From the NCBI GenBank assembly GCA_013815385.1, contig JACDGL010000007.1, positions 150,713 through 214,712 of the forward strand: 64,000 nt of DNA, in the 5' to 3' direction. The notes beneath the pieces were generated by a model. The model was given only the letters and a program-made list of their open reading frames with translations, was not told the DNA's origin and made no database searches. Positions 1 to 7,450 of this stretch are shown piece after piece; position 1 is the first letter of the stretch, and every line of letters starts with the position of its first letter. The position numbers and the translations under genes are program-made. This stretch comes from Taibaiella sp. (GTDB lineage Bacteria; Bacteroidota; Bacteroidia; Chitinophagales; Chitinophagaceae).

Positions 1-179
1 TTTTCCACCGTGGCCGGCTGAGGGATCTTGTAAAAGGAGCTATTGATCTCTACAGAATTAAACAAGGATGCATAATATGCTAGCCGCGATTTATCCTGAT
101 ACTCGGCGGGGAAAGTGTACTTAGGCCCGGGTAGTACCAGGTTGCTTGTGCCTGAATAAAATTTTCCTTTAGGTTTCAT
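1..179 (-). CDS. DUF72 (YecE-like) family protein, 3' end outside the window
   Basis: The first 59 codons can be read on the minus strand from the ATG at 177-179. The protein begins MKPKGKFYSGTSNLVLPG and contains FNSVEINSSFYKIPQP, the hallmark of the DUF72/YecE TIM-barrel family (SVEINSSFY is nearly invariant). The family has no firmly established biochemical role. The remainder lies beyond the left edge. It follows the DUF3224 gene by about 39 bases on the same strand, so the two may share a transcript. The family assignment is strong from the motif, but completeness of the gene cannot be judged. Confidence 0.8.
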   Translation of the reverse strand, partial: MKPKGKFYSGTSNLVLPGPKYTFPAEYQDKSRLAYYASLFNSVEINSSFYKIPQPATVE

Positions 180-218
180 AGAGGTACCTATGGTACATTA
201 TCATTCCACAGCAGAACA

Positions 219-617
219 CTATTCTGTGTCGGGGAGGTCATATTCAAGATCATACCGGTGCTTGCCTTCTGCCCTGATGATAATGAGCTTGCCGCTGATA
301 CCTGTCAATTCATCGGTACCAGAGTCAGGGACCACCTGTATATTGAGCGTTCCTTCCCCTTTGTTCATTGTGGCGCTATGCTGCAACACAAAGCTGCCAC
401 GTCTGCCATGCAGTACGCCTTCTACCCTTTCTATGGCTACATAACCTGCTGAATTAGTTACTGCCGTACCAGTGCTAAGCATCTGTCCCTGGCTAGTGCC
501 GGTAAGGTCTCCATTAAATTCCTTATCAATCGTCATACGCCCGAAAAGGGGAATGGTGCGTTCGTCTGTTTGGGGGAGGATCTTTACTGTAAATTCTCCT
601 GTTGCGTGTGTGGACAT
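219..617 (-). CDS. DUF3224 domain protein
   Basis: This 132-residue protein starts MSTHATGEFTVKILPQ at the ATG at 615-617. The frame is open further upstream to 704, but the extension looks non-coding and the family normally begins just before the ATGEF motif. It matches the DUF3224 pattern: an N-terminal ATGxFxVK strand, GRMTIDKEFxGDLTGTSxGQML, then a barrel-like set of beta strands with the conserved GxFVLQHSATM stretch and a VPDSGTxELTGISGKL segment. There is no signal peptide, so it is probably cytoplasmic. The function of the family is unknown. It probably shares a transcript with the DUF72 gene downstream. Confidence 0.82.
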   Translation of the reverse strand: MSTHATGEFTVKILPQTDERTIPLFGRMTIDKEFNGDLTGTSQGQMLSTGTAVTNSAGYVAIERVEGVLHGRRGSFVLQHSATMNKGEGTLNIQVVPDSGTDELTGISGKLIIIRAEGKHRYDLEYDLPDTE

Positions 618-840
618 GGTGGTATTTTTTTTTAATTCTGGTCGTATTCCCATACTTTGGCTTAGACCAAAAGTACCAAAGCGGGGGAGGAATAGCAAAC
701 TCAATAGTGTATATTGGAAGTTATCCGGGACCGCAGTACTGCTCGTCTGTTACTTTTTCCATGCAGAATAAAAGACTTTAAACCTAACCCTTGTTATTTC
801 CATAGCTGAGATTTTTAGACATTAAATAATCACCATGCTA

Positions 841-1368
841 TCATTTCCTTATCCGGATAACCTTTACAAAACGGGCCATGTAGCGGTCATTGAGTTTTGT
901 GATGATGACTGCATTCTCTTTGCCTGAAGATGCATGTATAAAGCTGATGCCCGAAGTATCGTGCGCTACAATGAGGCCCATATGACCAACCGTACGGATA
1001 TTGCTATTGGTACCTGTAAACAGAATAAGGTCTCCGGGGAGGGCATCAGCAAGCGGTACAGGAGTACCTTCATTTGTAAAGTCTACAGAAGACCGGGGTA
1101 CATCCATATTAAAATGATGGAACACATAGTTAATGAACCCGGAGCAATCAAACCCGGCAGACGGTATGGTGCAACCAAATTTATAAGGTGTACCTATAAG
1201 TGTTTTGGCAAACACTACCACCTGTGCAGCCAGCACCGAATCTGTAGGCACTACCGGATGAACAAAAACTAGCGGTAGGCGGGGAGTATCAACGATGGTG
1301 GGCGGCAGCCGCACGGGGGTGGGCCTACACGAGACAAACAATAGCAAGATAAGATAGCTGTAACGCAT
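841..1368 (-). CDS. NlpC/P60 family lipoprotein (cell-wall hydrolase)
   Basis: This is a 175-residue predicted lipoprotein. A short hydrophobic signal ends in the lipobox LFVSC, with the lipidated Cys at residue 14. The NlpC/P60 papain-like domain fills residues 48-175. The catalytic Cys75 is in GFDCSGF, the general base His129 in VGHMGL, and the third polar residue is His145 in FIHASS. The family cleaves peptidoglycan stem peptides, usually at the D-Glu-diaminopimelate bond, so this is probably an envelope-anchored endopeptidase that acts in wall turnover. It has no clear operon partner: the next gene upstream runs in the opposite direction. The exact bond cut is inferred from the family. 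Confidence 0.88.
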   Translation of the reverse strand: MRYSYLILLLFVSCRPTPVRLPPTIVDTPRLPLVFVHPVVPTDSVLAAQVVVFAKTLIGTPYKFGCTIPSAGFDCSGFINYVFHHFNMDVPRSSVDFTNEGTPVPLADALPGDLILFTGTNSNIRTVGHMGLIVAHDTSGISFIHASSGKENAVIITKLNDRYMARFVKVIRIRK

Positions 1369-1532
1369 ACCCTAAAGTAAACAAAATCGGTCCACCCCGC
1401 CCATATAGGGCGGAGATTTGTAAATACCGATAGCAGAACCCGTCGCAATTATGTAATGTTTGCACAGAATTGTGTAAGGATGCAGCAGCGCAATGAGCCT
1501 ACCTTTAGGCAGTTAACCAAAAAAGTATAAGA

Positions 1533-2138
1533 ATGAGAAAGTTTATAATGCTGAGCTGTTTGCTGATAGCCGTGCTGAGCAATACCAGTCATGCCCAAAT
1601 GAATAATGGCAACAATATAATGACGCAACCACTGTGGGGACCTGTGGGCTATGACTATGTAGAATATTATTACCTACCTGATATTGATGCCTACTACAAT
1701 GTACCTGGCGCTCAATATGTGTACCTGGATAAAAAGCACTGGGTAATTGTAAAGGACCTACCCCTGCGATATAAGAACTTTAATTTTTACGGCGCGCACA
1801 AAGTGGTGATGAACGAGCCAAAACCCTATATGAATTACCGTGCAAATAAGGTGAAATATGCACAGTACCGCGGCCAGCACGACCAGATAGACATACGCGA
1901 AAGCCACGACCAGAAATACCTGGCCAAGGCAGACCATCCTGAACATGGCAAATGGGTATCGCCCCAAGATATGCAGGACCAGCAGAACAGGCAAAATGAA
2001 CAAAACAGGGTGACGGCACAAAACAAGCAGGACTCACTAAACAGGGTAAACCTGACCAATGCAGAGAATCAGCATAATGCGCAGGATATGCAAAACAGGC
2101 AGCAGCTGCAAAACAACGAGAATAGCCACAAACATTAA
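1533..2138 (+). CDS. Exported protein with Gln/Asn-rich C-terminus, function unknown
   Basis: The 201-residue product has a classical signal peptide ending ...SNTSHAQ at about residue 22. The central part (about 33-110) is rich in Tyr and Pro, with VGYDYVEYYYLPDIDAYY and later FYGAHKVVMNEPKPY. I recall this layout only from unnamed exported proteins of Bacteroidota. Residues about 150-201 are low-complexity and full of Gln and Asn (QDQQNRQNEQNR), likely disordered. Nothing points to an enzymatic role. It is expressed alone, ending in a strong terminator 22 bases after the stop codon. Confidence 0.7.
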   Translation: MRKFIMLSCLLIAVLSNTSHAQMNNGNNIMTQPLWGPVGYDYVEYYYLPDIDAYYNVPGAQYVYLDKKHWVIVKDLPLRYKNFNFYGAHKVVMNEPKPYMNYRANKVKYAQYRGQHDQIDIRESHDQKYLAKADHPEHGKWVSPQDMQDQQNRQNEQNRVTAQNKQDSLNRVNLTNAENQHNAQDMQNRQQLQNNENSHKH

Positions 2139-2160
2139 AACAACATTTTACTTTAGTGAA

Positions 2161-2190
2161 AAGCCGCTGTAATAGCGGCTTTTTTGTTTT
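2161..2190 (+). terminator. Rho-independent terminator after the Q/N-rich protein gene
   Basis: AAGCCGCT (2161-2168) and AGCGGCTT (2174-2181) form a perfect 8-bp stem with a 5-base loop, followed by a T-rich run to 2190. It lies directly downstream of the exported protein gene on the plus strand. Confidence 0.85.
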
Positions 2191-2200
2191 AGTTCTTTTC

Positions 2201-2680
2201 TTATTGTTTCACATAATGAAGCGCTATACAGCCTGAACTGAATACCTTAGACGCTACAAGTTTTAACTGTTGCTTTTCAGGCAGATTGATGCCCTTTAAT
2301 AACCGCGTTCCTTCACCTGCTACTATGGGATGAACAACAAAACGGTACTCATCTATCAGGTCCAGCTCTATCAATTGTGATGGGAGGTGCACCCCACCGG
2401 TGAGCATATATTTACCGGGTTGCTGTTTTAGCTTCAGTATCTCGTTTTTAAGATCGGTATTAATGATAGTCGTTTTGCTATCGTCCACCTTGCCTAAGGT
2501 GTGTGAAAAAACTACTTTGCTGGTGGAATCGAACACCTGCGCAAAATCGTTAAGGGCTTTGTTAGGGGCAGAATGGTTGCGGGCCATGTCGGGCCAAAAG
2601 GGGACCATCAGTTCATAGGTCTTACGGCCGTAAACGAGCAGGCCAGCATCGCGTATCAATTCGGTGAAGTAGTTGTGCAC
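2201..2680 (-). CDS. RibD C-terminal/dihydrofolate-reductase-like protein with lost start
   Basis: The protein belongs to the RibD_C/DHFR-like family (YyaP/YwjB group), small NADPH-dependent reductases with mostly unknown substrates. Family features visible are LLVYGRKTYELMVPFWP, FSHTLGKVDDSKTTIIN, GKYMLTGGVHLPSQLIELDLIDEY and the C-terminal HPIVAGEGTRLL. The only ordinary start codon in the frame is the GTG at 2680, which would remove the first beta strand. The conserved N-terminal sequence (RNLIFSTNITLDGCCDH...) is still encoded upstream, to 2758, with ACG where the ATG should be. The gene is therefore probably impaired, or starts at a non-canonical codon. Family call is firm; functionality is doubtful. 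Confidence 0.75.
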   Translation of the reverse strand: MHNYFTELIRDAGLLVYGRKTYELMVPFWPDMARNHSAPNKALNDFAQVFDSTSKVVFSHTLGKVDDSKTTIINTDLKNEILKLKQQPGKYMLTGGVHLPSQLIELDLIDEYRFVVHPIVAGEGTRLLKGINLPEKQQLKLVASKVFSSGCIALHYVKQ

Positions 2681-2758
2681 TTCTTCATCGGGATTGCCTA
2701 CAGTATGGTCGCAGCAGCCGTCTAAGGTTATGTTGGTGGAGAATATGAGGTTTCTCGT
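2681..2758 (-). other. Conserved N-terminal coding sequence of the reductase without a start codon
   Basis: In frame with the downstream reductase, these 26 codons encode T-RNLIFSTNITLDGCC followed by DHTVGNPDEE, the family's first beta strand and cofactor-side loop. The codon in the usual Met position is ACG (2756-2758). A stop codon (TAA) lies seven codons further upstream, and no ATG, GTG or TTG occurs between the two. One substitution (T to C) would explain the loss. Confidence 0.65.
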
Positions 2759-2886
2759 AGGTTGTTTTTGAATTTAAACTTGCACTAATATACTCGTATT
2801 ACTTCTACTTTTGGCTTGATCCATCCAGATTGCTTAAAACTAAGAAAAACGAAATCAGATGAGGATGGAGGAATAAAAGAATAGAG

Positions 2887-2985
2887 TTCTCAAAACAACG
2901 GCAACTGCCCGTTCTTTATCCGCCTGAAATCTTTGGTGTTCCATTCCATCTCCGTTTGGTTGAGGCCATAGCGCTTGCAGTATAG
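2887..2985 (-). pseudogene. Detached 3' end of the radical SAM gene (direct repeat copy)
   Basis: About 97 bases match the 3' end of the radical SAM gene at 6353-6449. On the minus strand they encode its last 33 or so residues (LYCKRYGLNQTEMEWN... to NGQLPLF and stop, stop codon at 2890-2892). The five or so differences between the copies are all synonymous, so this fragment diverged while part of a functional gene and not as a decaying duplicate. It has no start and no upstream gene body. With the intact gene it brackets the SPFH/Tim44-like/tail-anchored module. Confidence 0.8.
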
Positions 2986-3040
2986 TGCATAGAGTTTTTA
3001 CTCACCAAACTAAAAAGCGCTTACGCATTCTTATATACCA

Positions 3041-3763
3041 CTATTTTTTCTGAAACATATTTACCAGTAGGCACAGGGCAAAAAACAATATTACCCCAAT
3101 CAGTATTTTCATTCCTTTCGACATTCCTTTTTTCGAAGGTGCCTGCTGCACAGGTACGCTCTGCTGCAGCATACCTGCGGGCATCTGCGCCATCTTATTA
3201 TATGCATTCATTCCATGCATGCTCATTCCGGAATTAACAGACTTGTTAGGTATCGCCTCATCAGCATGTGTAACAGGCTTACCATTTACAAAAGTTTTAG
3301 TTTGCGTATTGGCATGGGTTACAACTTCTTCATGGACATTCGCTTTAGAACCAGTCTCACCGCTTTTATTGCTGGTGTCATCATCCTGGTCATCATCTTC
3401 AAAGTCATCATTATCGTCGTCATTATCACCACTCCCTATATCATTATCCTCAGCCGATGCAGTTTGTCCGTTTGTGAGCGTGTTGCTTTTTGTGGTCTTA
3501 TTAGTTTGGGTATTGGTAACCGTATGAGTAACGGTATTTGTGGTTTTTACATTTGGGTCGTTAGCATCAAAAGCCGGCATGTGCTTCATCGTATTGCCAA
3601 TCTGCGCTTGCATTTCTGAGAATTGCTTTTCAAAATTTGCAAAACCGGCAGCGAGGTCATTGCTATCATTGTTGCCACTGTTGTTATCATCTGGCGTATT
3701 TTTTTGCATATCGGATATCTGTTGCTGGGCTTTATCAAAAAAGTCGTTAGTGTTATCGCTCAT
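3041..3763 (-). CDS. Acidic low-complexity tail-anchored membrane protein
   Basis: This 240-residue protein of unknown function has three parts. Residues 1-70 are polar and helix-prone (FFDKAQQQISDMQ, FANFEKQFSEMQAQIGNTM). Residues about 75-135 are Thr/Asn-rich and then very acidic (a long Asp/Asn/Glu stretch), probably disordered. A single transmembrane helix (MKILIGVILFFALCLLVNMF) occupies the last 20 residues, with only QKK after it. That layout fits a C-tail-anchored protein with a cytoplasmic head. It follows the Tim44-like gene by 33 bases and is presumably co-transcribed with it and the SPFH gene. I recognise no family. Confidence 0.65.
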   Translation of the reverse strand: MSDNTNDFFDKAQQQISDMQKNTPDDNNSGNNDSNDLAAGFANFEKQFSEMQAQIGNTMKHMPAFDANDPNVKTTNTVTHTVTNTQTNKTTKSNTLTNGQTASAEDNDIGSGDNDDDNDDFEDDDQDDDTSNKSGETGSKANVHEEVVTHANTQTKTFVNGKPVTHADEAIPNKSVNSGMSMHGMNAYNKMAQMPAGMLQQSVPVQQAPSKKGMSKGMKILIGVILFFALCLLVNMFQKK

Positions 3764-3796
3764 AGCTTGCTGTTTTTTTGGTATGAAATAAAGCGT

Positions 3797-5197
3797 TTAA
3801 ATATCAAATTTTACAAGTACCCAGTTAACATCTTTATTAAGCACCGGGGCACCGCAGTATTCGCATACATCGGTAGTGGTATCCTTGTACGGCGCGCCGC
3901 ACGAACTGCACTCGAAGCTAAACACGGTTTCTTTATCACTGATCTTGAACCGCGTAGCACGTGCCAGGTACAAGGTACAATCGCTGGTGACCATCTGTGC
4001 ATCCAGCAGGCGCATCTGCCCCGTGCCATCTATCCTGCGATAGGTGACGGTGAGGCCAAATTCCATTATGGTAATATCGCTTCCTGCTGTATAATTGTTC
4101 AACGTTACGTCATTAAGGAACAGCCGGTCGAACAGTACCGGACCCTGTGCCTGCCTCATCAGCATTATTTCTTCCACAACATGCGCGTCTGCAAAACGGC
4201 TTAGGTGTATGGGGTCGGCACCGCTTAGCACATTCATCACCTGCATAAATATATTAGAAGCTATATCCTCCACGCATTGCACCGCAAAGAAAGGATCGTT
4301 CTGCAGCGATGTTACCAGGTCGCGGTAGTCTGGTTCATTTTCATCATAGTCTTCGCCTTGGGTTATTTCGCTCAGTATCCAGTCGTAGGTGGCATTGTTG
4401 GTAAGGGTATTGCAATTACTACAACGGCTTATCTCGCCCATCTTTGTTTCGAAGAGCGCGCCGCAATTAGGGCAGTTGGCATTATCGTACAGGTTTTTTT
4501 CCTGTTCGCTGCCTATGCGTTTTATAAATGTCCAGTACTCTGCCGCTGTATCATCTTTATATTTCTCATCCAGTTGGGGCAATGTGGCGCTGGTAAACGA
4601 GTCATCCATAATAAAACCGATAGCCACATCCGCTATCTCGTAATTGCCCGATATCCCCAGCCGCGCTACTTTTATATTCTTTATCCTGATGTTGCTCAGT
4701 ATGTTTTTTTGCTTCAGGGCATTCATCATTTTTATCTGCAGTGTCAGGCGCTGGTACATGCCGTCGCTAAGCCATTTGCGCACCTGCTTCAGGTCCTGGA
4801 TTTGCCAGGCATTTTGTATGGCAAGAAAGGCGGCAGCTATTTTTTCAGGATCTAATCCCGGCGGGAATGGGAACTGTTCTGCCGGCATTGCATCTGCTAT
4901 TTCCTGTTCCATAGCTTTGCGTCTATTCTTTCGGCGGGAAACAATAATGAACGGACTTGCAATAACTAATGTAATAACCAGTACGGCTAACGCGCCGCCC
5001 GGCCCCATACCTCCACCACCAGAGCTGCTGCTACTATAGTGACCATAGCTACTACTACTGCTATAATGACTTGAGGAATGCGAACCACTGCTGCTATGGC
5101 CGCCGGCACCGCCCACTCTTGCGGTGGCAGACGGTGCAGCACAACTGCTTAGTGCCAATACTATAATGAAACACTTCAACCTAAATTTTCCAGACAT
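3797..5197 (-). CDS. Tim44-like membrane protein with zinc ribbons
   Basis: The 466-residue product starts with a signal resembling a lipoprotein signal (VLALSSC, Cys19). A Ser/Gly/His-rich linker follows (about 28-65), then a second hydrophobic segment (GGALAVLVITLVIASPFIIV) before RRKNRR. Residues about 110-200 resemble a Tim44-like domain (DPEKIAAAFLAIQNAWQIQDL...WLSDGMYQRL). Two zinc ribbons are visible: CPNCGALF...CSNCNTL in the middle and CSSCGAPY...CEYCGAP near the C-terminus. Tim44-type domains bind membranes or partner proteins. The gene lies four bases after the SPFH gene, so the two products probably work together at the membrane. What the module does is not known. Confidence 0.75.
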   Translation of the reverse strand: MSGKFRLKCFIIVLALSSCAAPSATARVGGAGGHSSSGSHSSSHYSSSSSYGHYSSSSSGGGGMGPGGALAVLVITLVIASPFIIVSRRKNRRKAMEQEIADAMPAEQFPFPPGLDPEKIAAAFLAIQNAWQIQDLKQVRKWLSDGMYQRLTLQIKMMNALKQKNILSNIRIKNIKVARLGISGNYEIADVAIGFIMDDSFTSATLPQLDEKYKDDTAAEYWTFIKRIGSEQEKNLYDNANCPNCGALFETKMGEISRCSNCNTLTNNATYDWILSEITQGEDYDENEPDYRDLVTSLQNDPFFAVQCVEDIASNIFMQVMNVLSGADPIHLSRFADAHVVEEIMLMRQAQGPVLFDRLFLNDVTLNNYTAGSDITIMEFGLTVTYRRIDGTGQMRLLDAQMVTSDCTLYLARATRFKISDKETVFSFECSSCGAPYKDTTTDVCEYCGAPVLNKDVNWVLVKFDI

Positions 5198-5201
5198 GCT
5201 G

Positions 5202-6287
5202 TTATTGTATAGGGGGTGGAACGTTATTGAAATGATCTGCCAATTCGGCCACCGTTTCCGCTTTGCCCCATGCTGCCATACCTGCTTTCCACACCAAGGT
5301 TTCCCGCACTATGGTACCAGCCTGCATCATCTGCTGTATCTGTCCGGCATCATAGGGGCCGTTTTGCTTCCCATCAGCGGCGGTGAAGTATTGCGTCAGC
5401 GGGGGTGGCATGGTTGCCTGTTCCTGCTGCTTTTGGTTTGCCTGGTTAAAAGCGTTCGAAAGGATATTACCATAGCCTAACCCAACGCCAATACCGATGC
5501 TGGCACCCGTCATTCCGGGGTTAGCAGCAGCAGTTTCTATGCTGTTAGCAACTTTCCACTGGGTATATTTCTGTATATCAATGGTGTTGATACGCGAGTA
5601 TTCGAATATCTCTTTCTTCAGATCGTCCGGCAGTGATACATTCTCTACCACAAACTTCTTTATCTGCAACCCATACTCCGTAAAGTCTGTGACCAATTTA
5701 TCCTGTATAATAGACGAAAGTGCATCTGTGCTGCCGGCCAGCTTATCTATCGGCAGATTGCCCGACGTAGCCGCACTGGTAAAATGCGAAACAATTATGC
5801 TTCTTATCTGTGCACCTATTTCGTCAGTTGTGTACTCGCGGGCTACCCCGGCCACTTCCTGCAAAAATTTTCCGGCATCCGCTACTTTGAAAGCGTAGGT
5901 GCCAAATGCGCGAAACTCAATAAGGCCAAATCGCGCGTCAGATATAGTGATGGAATTTTTAGTCCCCCACTTCTGATCTATGGCCTGTCGGGTGCTTACA
6001 AAAAAAACTTCCGATCTGAAGGGGCTGTCAAATCCATATTGCCAGCCTAACAGCTTACTTAGTATCGGCATGTTCTGGGTGTGTAGCGTGTACATCCCTG
6101 GCTGGAATACATCTGCTATCTGCCCTTTATTAAGGAATACCGCCTGCTGCCCTTCTCTTACGGTCAGTTTGGCGCCCATCTTTATCTCATTATCAGTGGG
6201 GAACTTCCATACTAACAAGTTAGGATCCTGTTCAGGCCATTCTACAATATCAATAAGCTCATGGCGTAGCTTTTCAAAAAGTCCCAT
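5202..6287 (-). CDS. SPFH/band-7 domain protein with C-terminal GYF_2 domain
   Basis: Starting at the ATG at 6285-6287 (MGLFEKLRHELIDIVEW) the protein has 361 residues. The frame is open to 6410, but that extension reads through the radical SAM 3' end in another frame and is not real. Residues about 10-260 match the bacterial virion-core-like SPFH family (WPEQDPNLLVWKFP, LTVREGQQAVFLNKGQ, FGTYAFKVADAGKFL). A Gly-rich stretch follows, then a GYF_2/DUF4339 domain (QYFTAADGKQNGPYDAGQI...VWKAGMAAWGKAE) at about 300-350. SPFH proteins oligomerise into membrane microdomain scaffolds. GYF_2 domains are small protein-binding modules. It is the first gene of the three-gene module. Confidence 0.88.
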   Translation of the reverse strand: MGLFEKLRHELIDIVEWPEQDPNLLVWKFPTDNEIKMGAKLTVREGQQAVFLNKGQIADVFQPGMYTLHTQNMPILSKLLGWQYGFDSPFRSEVFFVSTRQAIDQKWGTKNSITISDARFGLIEFRAFGTYAFKVADAGKFLQEVAGVAREYTTDEIGAQIRSIIVSHFTSAATSGNLPIDKLAGSTDALSSIIQDKLVTDFTEYGLQIKKFVVENVSLPDDLKKEIFEYSRINTIDIQKYTQWKVANSIETAAANPGMTGASIGIGVGLGYGNILSNAFNQANQKQQEQATMPPPLTQYFTAADGKQNGPYDAGQIQQMMQAGTIVRETLVWKAGMAAWGKAETVAELADHFNNVPPPIQ

Positions 6288-6355
6288 AGGTATAAAGTTG
6301 AGATTAAATTTAATGTTCCATTTCAGATTATGAAAATTTTCCAGATTAATTTTTC

Positions 6356-7429
6356 TCAAAACAAAGGCAACTGCCCGTTCTTTATCCTCCTGAAGTCTTT
6401 GGTGTTCCATTCCATCTCCGTTTGATTGAGGCCATAGCGCTTGCAGTACAGGTGAAACTGGTCGCGTATCAGCTCGGCAAATTTGCCATCGCCCACTATA
6501 CGATTGCCAAAGCGGCTATCGTTCACCTGGCCATCGTGGCAGGCGCTTATCTGGTTCCATACTTTTTCGGCACGGTCGGGGAAGGCCTTGTGCAGCCAAT
6601 CGTGGAAGATGGGGCCTATGGCGCCATTGAGCCGTACCACCGTGTAGCCCGCCCACCGCGCACCGGCCTCTGATGCGGCCTTGAGCACTGCAGGCATGTG
6701 CATATCATTGAGCCCCGGTATCAGTGGGGCATTCATGATGCCGGTGGGCACACCAGCCTTCGATAGTGTCTCCACCACCTTGAGCCGCGAACGGTAGGAG
6801 GCGGTACGCGGCTCCAGCACACGGCGCAGGTCTTCATCGAGCGAGGTAATGGAGGAGAACACACGCACCAGGTTGAATTTATTGAGCTCCTGTATCACGT
6901 CTATATCGCGCAGCACCAGAGCATTCTTAGATAGGATGCTAACGGGGTTGCGGTACTCGAGGCATATCTCCAGCAGCTTGCGGGTTATGCGCATCTTGCG
7001 CTCTATGGGCTGGTAGCAATCAGTATTGCCCGAAAGGGAAATAACGGCAGGCTCCCAGTTCTTGTTCTCAAAAAATTTCTTCAGCAACTGGGGCGCGTTC
7101 TTCTTTACTATTATTCGGCTCTCGAAATCTACACCCGCACTGTAGCCCCAATACTCGTGCGAGTTTCGGGCATAGCAGTAGATGCACCCATGCTCGCAAC
7201 CCTGGTAGGGATTGGCAGAGTACATCATGCCCACATCAGGGCTCGTAACGGTATTCACTAGGGACTTGCTCTCGTCGTATATATATTCTGTCTTGCGCTC
7301 TTCCTGCTCCCAATCGTCTATGGCCTCTACATGCTCCTGCACATACTGCCCCTTCAGGAAACGGTTCTTGGGATTGAACTGTGCACCCCTGCCCTTCTCA
7401 AATCTATCGTTCGCCTTTTGGTTGATCAT
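6356..7429 (-). CDS. PA0069-family radical SAM protein (SplB-related)
   Basis: This 357-residue protein carries the radical SAM cluster motif GCEHGCIYCYA, with Cys78, Cys82 and Cys85 (CxxxCxxC) binding the 4Fe-4S cluster. The surrounding sequence (NPYQGCEHGCIYCYARNSHEYWG, SGNTDCYQP, LSKNALVLRDIDVI, APLIPGLND) is typical of the PA0069/Rv2578c group, related to spore photoproduct lyase but of unproven function. It ends 21 bases... upstream of it lies the Y-family polymerase gene on the same strand, so the two probably form an operon linked to DNA damage. Its last 97 bases are repeated at 2887-2983. The family call is firm; the substrate is unknown. Confidence 0.9.
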   Translation of the reverse strand: MINQKANDRFEKGRGAQFNPKNRFLKGQYVQEHVEAIDDWEQEERKTEYIYDESKSLVNTVTSPDVGMMYSANPYQGCEHGCIYCYARNSHEYWGYSAGVDFESRIIVKKNAPQLLKKFFENKNWEPAVISLSGNTDCYQPIERKMRITRKLLEICLEYRNPVSILSKNALVLRDIDVIQELNKFNLVRVFSSITSLDEDLRRVLEPRTASYRSRLKVVETLSKAGVPTGIMNAPLIPGLNDMHMPAVLKAASEAGARWAGYTVVRLNGAIGPIFHDWLHKAFPDRAEKVWNQISACHDGQVNDSRFGNRIVGDGKFAELIRDQFHLYCKRYGLNQTEMEWNTKDFRRIKNGQLPLF

Positions 7430-7450
7430 TGGTCATTTTTGATTTATGAT

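Larger units (their letters stand above)
2887..6449. mobile_element. Putative inserted three-gene module flanked by 97-bp direct repeats
   Basis: The SPFH, Tim44-like and tail-anchored genes lie between a detached copy of the radical SAM 3' end (2887-2983) and the 3' end of the intact gene (6353-6449), in direct orientation. This is the geometry left when an element integrates at the 3' end of a gene and restores it with its own copy. No integrase or transposase is present in the 3.4 kb, so the agent is unknown, and a recombination event between homologous loci is an alternative. Confidence 0.5.

Noticed and set aside
3400..3440. Dense CAT/GTC-like triplet run that looked like a tandem repeat
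   Set aside because: It is the codons for the acidic Asp/Glu stretch of the tail-anchored protein, not an array.
6288..6410. N-terminal extension of the SPFH protein to 6410
   Set aside because: It is the radical SAM 3' end read in another frame; the conserved start is the ATG at 6287.
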